Assembly (NCBI GenBank): GCA_029945445.1 | Contig: JAQSCO010000005.1 | Location: forward strand, 124,001 to 188,000 | Length of the DNA: 64,000 nucleotides | Source of the DNA: Lacunisphaera sp. | GTDB lineage: Bacteria; Verrucomicrobiota; Verrucomicrobiia; Opitutales; Opitutaceae | Direction of reading: 5' to 3' | Part shown: positions 59,723-64,000 of the stretch, in pieces | Numbering within the stretch: position 1 is the first letter of the stretch | Layout: every line of letters starts with the position of its first letter | The notes under the pieces: model-generated | Seen by the model: the letters and a program-made list of their open reading frames with translations, nothing else | Told to the model about the DNA's origin: nothing | Databases searched by the model: none | Position numbers and translations under genes: made by a program

Positions 59723-60987
59723 GGGCGTCCGACAGTGAGATAAACCGCGCCGGGGGCGGCGGCGACCGCTTTTTCCACGAGGCGGTTGGCGTCGACGACG
59801 ACCGGCCGGGCCATGGTGGCGAGCAGGGCGGGCCACGGGTAGTCGCGAAATTCGGGCCACTCGGTGCAGAGGACGACGGCGTGCGCGCCGCGCAGCGCGT
59901 CGGCGGCCGTGGCCGCGAGGGGAATATCGCGGTGCTCGGCGTCGGCGGTGCGCACGAGCGGGTCGTAAGCCTGCACCTTCATGCCGGCGCCGAGGAGCTG
60001 CCGGCAAAGCTCGACGGCGGCGCTGCGGCGGAGCGTGCTGGTGTTGGGCGTGTAGGCGAGGCCGAGCACGGCGACCACGGGCGCCGGCACGCCCTTGAGC
60101 GCGGCCGAAATTTTCCGAAAGGCCCAGCCGCGGTGGCGGTCGTTGCTTTCCTTGATCGCGGGGATGAGGGCGAGCGGCAGGTTTTTCGTCTGGCCGAGCT
60201 GGCTCAGCGTCACGACATCGCGGGCAAGCGTGCCGCCGGCGAACGGGCCGCCGGGCCCGAGGTAGGCGCGGGTGCCGATGCGCGGATCGCTCTTCAGGCC
60301 GGTGGCGACTTCCTGGGCGTCGGCACCGACGGTCTCGGACAGGGCGGCGATCTCGTTGATGTAGGCGACGGAGAGGGCGAGGAAGGAATTGAGCGCGTGC
60401 TTCACCATCTCGGCGGACTCGGGCCGCATCCACACGAGCGGCGCGCCGAGCGGGGCCAGCATTTTCTCCAAGGTCGCGCGGGCCGCGGCGGAGGAAGCGC
60501 CGACGATGATGCGCGCGGGTTGCTCGAAAGCCTCGAGCGCCTTGCCGAGGCGGAGATTCTCCGGCGAGCAGGCGAACTGGAGCGACGAATGCTGCTGCGC
60601 GAGCCGGGCGCAGGTGCCGACGGGCAATTGGGAGGAGAGCAGCACCACGGTGCCGGGGCGGAGCGCCGGCAGGACGCGCGCGACGCGCGCCAGCACCCAA
60701 TCCGAATCGGAGCGGTCGTCGGCGTCGACGGGCGTGTCGTAGCAGACCCAGAGCACGTCGGCGTTGGCGGCGGCGGCCGCATCACCGGAAAAAACCAGCC
60801 GGCCGGCGGCGAGGCCGGCGGCGAGCAGCGCATCCAGCCCCGGCTCGTGCAGTGGTGCGCGACCGGCGCGCAGACCGGCGATCACCGTCTCATCAAAATC
60901 CAATCCGGTGACGCGGTGGTGGCGCGCCAGGCCGGCGGCGGTGACGCTGCCGAGGTGCCAGAGGCCGAGGATGGTGACGTTCAGCAT
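59719..60987 (-). CDS. UDP-glucose/GDP-mannose dehydrogenase-like protein lacking the catalytic Cys
   Basis: A 422-residue protein. Seen: N-terminal Rossmann NVTILGLWHLGSVTAAGLAR, the CSPENLRLGKALEAFEQPAR region, MVKHALNSFLALSVAYINE (Lys and Asn of the K-x3-N pair kept), GADAQEVATGLKSDPRIG, and C-terminal VAVLGLAYTPNTSTLRRSAA with AYDP. Oddity: where the family has GGxCxPKD, this protein has FAGGTLARD (Cys to Thr), and the Glu of LREG is Leu (LRLG). Known: that Cys forms the thiohemiacetal/thioester needed for four-electron oxidation to a uronic acid. Inference: a two-electron or non-oxidative relative, possibly working with the coupled SDR. Ordinary UGDH activity is unlikely. Confidence 0.85.
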   Translation of the reverse strand: MLNVTILGLWHLGSVTAAGLARHHRVTGLDFDETVIAGLRAGRAPLHEPGLDALLAAGLAAGRLVFSGDAAAAANADVLWVCYDTPVDADDRSDSDWVLARVARVLPALRPGTVVLLSSQLPVGTCARLAQQHSSLQFACSPENLRLGKALEAFEQPARIIVGASSAAARATLEKMLAPLGAPLVWMRPESAEMVKHALNSFLALSVAYINEIAALSETVGADAQEVATGLKSDPRIGTRAYLGPGGPFAGGTLARDVVTLSQLGQTKNLPLALIPAIKESNDRHRGWAFRKISAALKGVPAPVVAVLGLAYTPNTSTLRRSAAVELCRQLLGAGMKVQAYDPLVRTADAEHRDIPLAATAADALRGAHAVVLCTEWPEFRDYPWPALLATMARPVVVDANRLVEKAVAAAPGAVYLTVGRP

Positions 60988-61003
60988 GCGACGGAAGGAA
61001 GGC

Positions 61004-62656
61004 TCAGGGGTTGGCGGGTTTCATATATAGTGTCATGTTCCGTCCGAACACGGAGAAGCTATCAACGGAGATGAGGTTCTCATTGCACCAGTCCTTCAGC
61101 TCCGGGTAAAGGCGCCGCATCTGCTTGTCGTAGGGCCAATGGCCGTCGCCCAGCATCCGGTCGGTGAGCAGCATGAAATCAGTGTCCCGCAGCTTGAAAA
61201 AAACCGTCTCGTCATCCCCGGCGAGGATGCTGTCGGGCAGGTGCACCCCGAAGGTTATCCAGGTCTTGTGGCGCTCGTAGCACATCACCCGGAGGATGCG
61301 CCCATCGACGAAGTCCACGATCTGGTCCACGCCGACGCTGGGGTGGGTGAGATGCCGGGCCTGGACCTTGGCGAATACATAGTCGGCGAGCCAGTTGACC
61401 CGGTTGGCGCCCTCGACGAACTGCGGATGATGCGGCGACGGCAACTCGCAACGGGCGAAATAGGTGCCGCCGGCCGCAAGCGCGGCGAGCGCCGGCAGGC
61501 ACGGGAGCACGCGCTGCCAGGGCCGGCCGGCCGGGAACTCGATCCGGCTCCACAGTGCCTGCCAGATCCACAGCACCAGCAGCACGACGCCGGGCGAGAG
61601 GATGCCGAGGACGACCTCAGATTTCTGCGGGTGAAGCGTGAGGATCAGACCGGGCAGAAGCAGGGTGGCGAGGCTCCAGAAAAGCCAGTCGGCGTGCCAC
61701 CCATGGCCGGCCTTACGGGGACCGGACAGCAACAGCAGCACCAGCAGTCCGGTCAGCCCGGTGACCGTCCAGCCAAACCACGGGCCCAGGTGCAGGACGC
61801 CCAGGTTCCGCACGACGAACTCGACCGATTGCGCGAAATCAAAACCGCGCAGCCGCGCGGCGCTTTCGGCGTTACCGACGTGCCCGACCCAATAGTAATT
61901 GTAGATGCCGACGCGATTGTGCCAAAGGACGGGCACGGTGAGCACCGTGGCCACCACGCCCGCGAGCAGCAGATTGCGCAGCCGCCGCAGACGGTCCTGA
62001 CCGATCAGCATCCACGCGGCCGTCGCGACGAAAATCGGGACGAAGTAGACACCCGTAAGAAACCGTTCGAGCAGCATCACGCCAAGGGCGACCCCGAAGG
62101 CCAGCGACCAGCCCGTGCGACGGAAACCCTCGGACAGCAGAACCAGACATGAAGTCACTCCGAGCAAGCACATCGCGCCATGATCGAGGCGAAAATCCAC
62201 CGCCGAGCCCGCCTCGTTGGACCACGGCCCGGCGAGGCAAAGCAACAGGCCGAAACCCATCCAGCCGAGGGCGCGGGAGCCGGTGACCCGCGGGATCGTG
62301 AACAGGACGGCCGCCTGCCAGGCGAGGAAGACCAGCATGTTCAGGCTGAGGGCGGCGCTGCGCGAGGCCGCGCCCACCAGCTTGAAGATCACGATCGCGC
62401 ACGTGTCATGCAGCGTGCCCTGCACGACCTCCTTGCCCAGCGCGAACTTCAGGCCGGCCAGCAGGCCGTGCTCCTGCATGTAGTCATAGGCGGTGTAGGC
62501 GTCGGTGAGATATTGGATCTGGTCGTTCCACCGCGGATAGATCCAGGCATGATGCCGCGATGTCATCCGGTCGAACACGAGGAACTCCGCCAGCATCAGG
62601 AGCACGGCCGCCACCCACAGCCAGCGGCTGAGCGAAATCTTGGGGACGGCGTTCAT
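61004..62656 (-). CDS. Polytopic GT-C-like membrane protein without the C-terminal module
   Basis: A 550-residue protein, ATG at 62656 overlapping the epimerase TGA (TGATG). Seen: membrane segment 1 (about 11-28), then WIYPRWNDQIQYLTDAYTAY, a first-loop motif with N/D residues like GT-C proteins, and about eleven membrane segments. A lumenal tail (about 395-550) has GANRVNWLADYVFAKVQARH and FKLRDTDFMLLTDRMLGDGH. The beta module found on twelve other GT-C proteins here is absent. The NDQ motif recalls NDQW in the product of 2160-4343. Likely a polyprenyl-linked sugar transferase or polymerase-like protein. The assignment is by topology only. Confidence 0.7.
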   Translation of the reverse strand: MNAVPKISLSRWLWVAAVLLMLAEFLVFDRMTSRHHAWIYPRWNDQIQYLTDAYTAYDYMQEHGLLAGLKFALGKEVVQGTLHDTCAIVIFKLVGAASRSAALSLNMLVFLAWQAAVLFTIPRVTGSRALGWMGFGLLLCLAGPWSNEAGSAVDFRLDHGAMCLLGVTSCLVLLSEGFRRTGWSLAFGVALGVMLLERFLTGVYFVPIFVATAAWMLIGQDRLRRLRNLLLAGVVATVLTVPVLWHNRVGIYNYYWVGHVGNAESAARLRGFDFAQSVEFVVRNLGVLHLGPWFGWTVTGLTGLLVLLLLSGPRKAGHGWHADWLFWSLATLLLPGLILTLHPQKSEVVLGILSPGVVLLVLWIWQALWSRIEFPAGRPWQRVLPCLPALAALAAGGTYFARCELPSPHHPQFVEGANRVNWLADYVFAKVQARHLTHPSVGVDQIVDFVDGRILRVMCYERHKTWITFGVHLPDSILAGDDETVFFKLRDTDFMLLTDRMLGDGHWPYDKQMRRLYPELKDWCNENLISVDSFSVFGRNMTLYMKPANP

Positions 62657-63654
62657 CAGCGCGGAGCCGCCGGGGCGGGGTGGCGGGCTCCGTAGACCCA
62701 GCGGTTGGCCTGGAGCCAGCGCAGGGTCCGCCCGATGCCCTGCTCGATGGTGAGCTGCGGCTTCCAGCCGGTGGCCGTGATTTTTCTCGTGTCGAGGAAG
62801 ATGAAGGGATTGTCGCCGATCCAGCCGCGGTCGCCGCCGGTGTATTCCAGTTTCGGCTTCACCCCGAGCGCGGCACAGAGGTAGCCGATGCTCTGGTTGA
62901 CCTGGACGAACTCCGCGGTGCCGAGGTTGTAGACCTGCGTGCGGTGCTTGGCGTCGCGCGCCGTGTGGGTGCGGGCGACGTGCAGCACGGCGTCGACGCA
63001 GTCCTGCACGTAGAGGTAGCTCTTGCGCTGCTGGCCGTCGCCGAGGACGCGGAGCCGGTCGGGATGCGCCACGAGCTGCTGGTAGAAATCGTAGACGTGG
63101 CCGTGCGTGTAGCGCTCGCCGAGGATGGAGACGAAGCGGAAGATATAGGCCTCGTCGAGCTGGCCGCCCTCGGCGTAGGCCGAGAGCAGGGTTTCGCCCG
63201 CGACCTTGCTGGCGGCGTAGAGGGAGGTCTGCACCGGGAAGGGCGCGTCCTCGGGCGTGGGGATCTGGACGGCCTCGCCGTAGACCGAGCCGGTCGAGGA
63301 AAACGCGATGCGCCGCACGCCGTTGGCGCGCATGGCCTCGAGGACGTGGAAGGTCGCGACGGTGTTTTGCTGGAGATCTTTCTCCGGGTGCGCCCAGCCG
63401 TCCTTGATGTCGGCGTTGGCGGCGAGGTGGAGGACGAAGTCGGCACCCTTCATCGCGGTGGTCAGCGCAGGGAGGTCGAGGTTGTCGCCGCGGACGAGCC
63501 GAAATTTTGGGTGCGCGCTAGCGCCGTCGAGGAAGCGCAGCTGGCCGGTGCTGAGGTTGTCCCAGCCGGTGACGGTGACGCCGTCGGCAAGCAGGCGGTC
63601 CACGAAGCTGGAGCCGATGAACCCGGCGGCGCCGGTGATGAAGACATGTTGCAT
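62656..63654 (-). CDS. NAD-dependent epimerase (GalE-like extended SDR)
   Basis: A 332-residue protein, ATG at 63654. Seen: HVFITGAAGFIGSSFVDRLL (intact TGxxGxxG), NLSTG, LHLAANADIKDGW, IAFSSTGSVYGEAV, YAASKVAGETLL (YxxxK), FRFVSILGERYTHGHVYDFY and KSYLYVQDCVDAVL. Length and motifs fit UDP-sugar 4-epimerases of polysaccharide loci. Known: interconversion of NDP-hexose C4 configuration via a 4-keto intermediate. Neighbours are a methyltransferase upstream (20 nt) and the GT-C-like protein downstream (1-nt overlap). The specific sugar is not determinable. Confidence 0.88.
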   Translation of the reverse strand: MQHVFITGAAGFIGSSFVDRLLADGVTVTGWDNLSTGQLRFLDGASAHPKFRLVRGDNLDLPALTTAMKGADFVLHLAANADIKDGWAHPEKDLQQNTVATFHVLEAMRANGVRRIAFSSTGSVYGEAVQIPTPEDAPFPVQTSLYAASKVAGETLLSAYAEGGQLDEAYIFRFVSILGERYTHGHVYDFYQQLVAHPDRLRVLGDGQQRKSYLYVQDCVDAVLHVARTHTARDAKHRTQVYNLGTAEFVQVNQSIGYLCAALGVKPKLEYTGGDRGWIGDNPFIFLDTRKITATGWKPQLTIEQGIGRTLRWLQANRWVYGARHPAPAAPR

Positions 63655-63674
63655 GGGTAAGGTCGCGGGGCGGG

Positions 63675-64000
63675 TCAGGCGCGGGGTTTCAGGACGTAGC
63701 CGATGCAGAGGTTGCAAAAGACGAAGGGCAAAAAGGGCAGGGGGAAGCAGGAGCGGTGCTCAATGGTGAACAAAGGTTCCAGCTCGGCGAGGATTTCCGG
63801 CACGAGGTTGATGTGCTCGCGGCCGTAGAACTCCACGTAGGGCGCGGTGAAATGGCGATACCAGAGGCGCTCGGCCGAGAGCTTGCGGGCGAGGCCGTAG
63901 GCGGGGCTGCCCTCGGTGGGAATGACCACGAGGAGCCGGCCGGCCGACTTGTTCACCAGGCGGTGCAGCTCGCGCAGGCAGGCCGGCAGGTCGGGCAGGT
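63675..64000 (-). CDS. Probable SAM-dependent methyltransferase, C-terminal fragment (runs off the window)
   Basis: 108 codons are visible; the frame is open to the window edge. Seen: LPDLPACLRELHRLVNKSAG followed by RLLVVIPTEG. This is the post-motif region (an H-x-P-D-x-x-x-x-L-x-E-L-x-R-x-L/V-K-x-G-G pattern with a following beta strand) of Methyltransf_11-type enzymes. Downstream come YRHFTAPYVEFYGREHINLV and PFVFCNLCIGYVLKPRA, typical of small glycan-cluster methyltransferases. The SAM motif I lies outside. Assignment rests on this C-terminal pattern alone. Confidence 0.6.
   Translation of the reverse strand, partial: LPDLPACLRELHRLVNKSAGRLLVVIPTEGSPAYGLARKLSAERLWYRHFTAPYVEFYGREHINLVPEILAELEPLFTIEHRSCFPLPFLPFVFCNLCIGYVLKPRA

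Overview
The window is a high-GC bacterial chromosome segment devoted almost entirely to surface-glycan biosynthesis. It is most consistent with Verrucomicrobiota of the Opitutaceae type. The reasons are the G+C-rich coding, the ECF sigma / FecR / STN-TonB receptor triplet at the left edge, Ig + RCC1 + NHL surface proteins with a Gly-rich C-terminal anchor, and very large multi-domain glycosyltransferases. The taxonomic call is an inference; there is no rRNA in the window. I saw no tRNA, CRISPR array, integrase or transposase, and no gene-free stretch longer than 300 bases.

Layout. (1) 1-2026, minus strand: ECF sigma factor, FecR anti-sigma regulator and the N-terminus of a TonB-dependent receptor. 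(2) 2160-24884, minus strand: nine tightly packed genes, comprising seven polytopic GT-C-type membrane glycosyltransferases or GT-C-like proteins, one GT2-GT2-GT4 fusion and one GT4. (3) 25025-27100, plus strand: a single AftB-like GT-C gene. (4) 27127-35144, minus strand: a GT2-GT2-GT4 fusion, a GT4 and a methyltransferase, with overlapping or near-touching ends. (5) 35285-38698, plus strand: a large secreted Ig/RCC1/NHL protein. (6) 38840-47452, plus strand: four tandem paralogous GT-C genes, followed by a fifth paralogue in inverted orientation (47456-49558). (7) 47456-64000, minus strand: a nucleotide-sugar operon holding a heptose pathway (gmhA, hddA, gmhB, hddC homologues), a transaldolase that could supply sedoheptulose 7-phosphate, oxidoreductases, two NDP-sugar epimerases, a GT4, a coiled-coil protein and a methyltransferase fragment.

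How the parts fit. The cytosolic GT2/GT4/methyltransferase proteins would build a glycan on a lipid carrier. The many GT-C proteins would add residues from polyprenyl-phosphate sugars on the periplasmic side. Two architectural signatures tie the cluster together. Twelve GT-C proteins, drawn from four different core families, share a C-terminal beta-rich module of about 110 residues (14 copies). All six cytosolic transferases with large N-terminal extensions carry two tandem N-terminal modules of another kind. No Wzx, Wzy or ABC exporter is visible, so export must be encoded elsewhere.

The most unusual signal is in 54.3-57.9 kb. Between consecutive heptose-operon genes sit S23-type four-helix-bundle genes (two intact, one truncated) plus one gene-less site. 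Each is bracketed by its own imperfect inverted repeat, and the repeat sequence differs from site to site. The repeats run into the start or stop codons of the neighbouring pathway genes.
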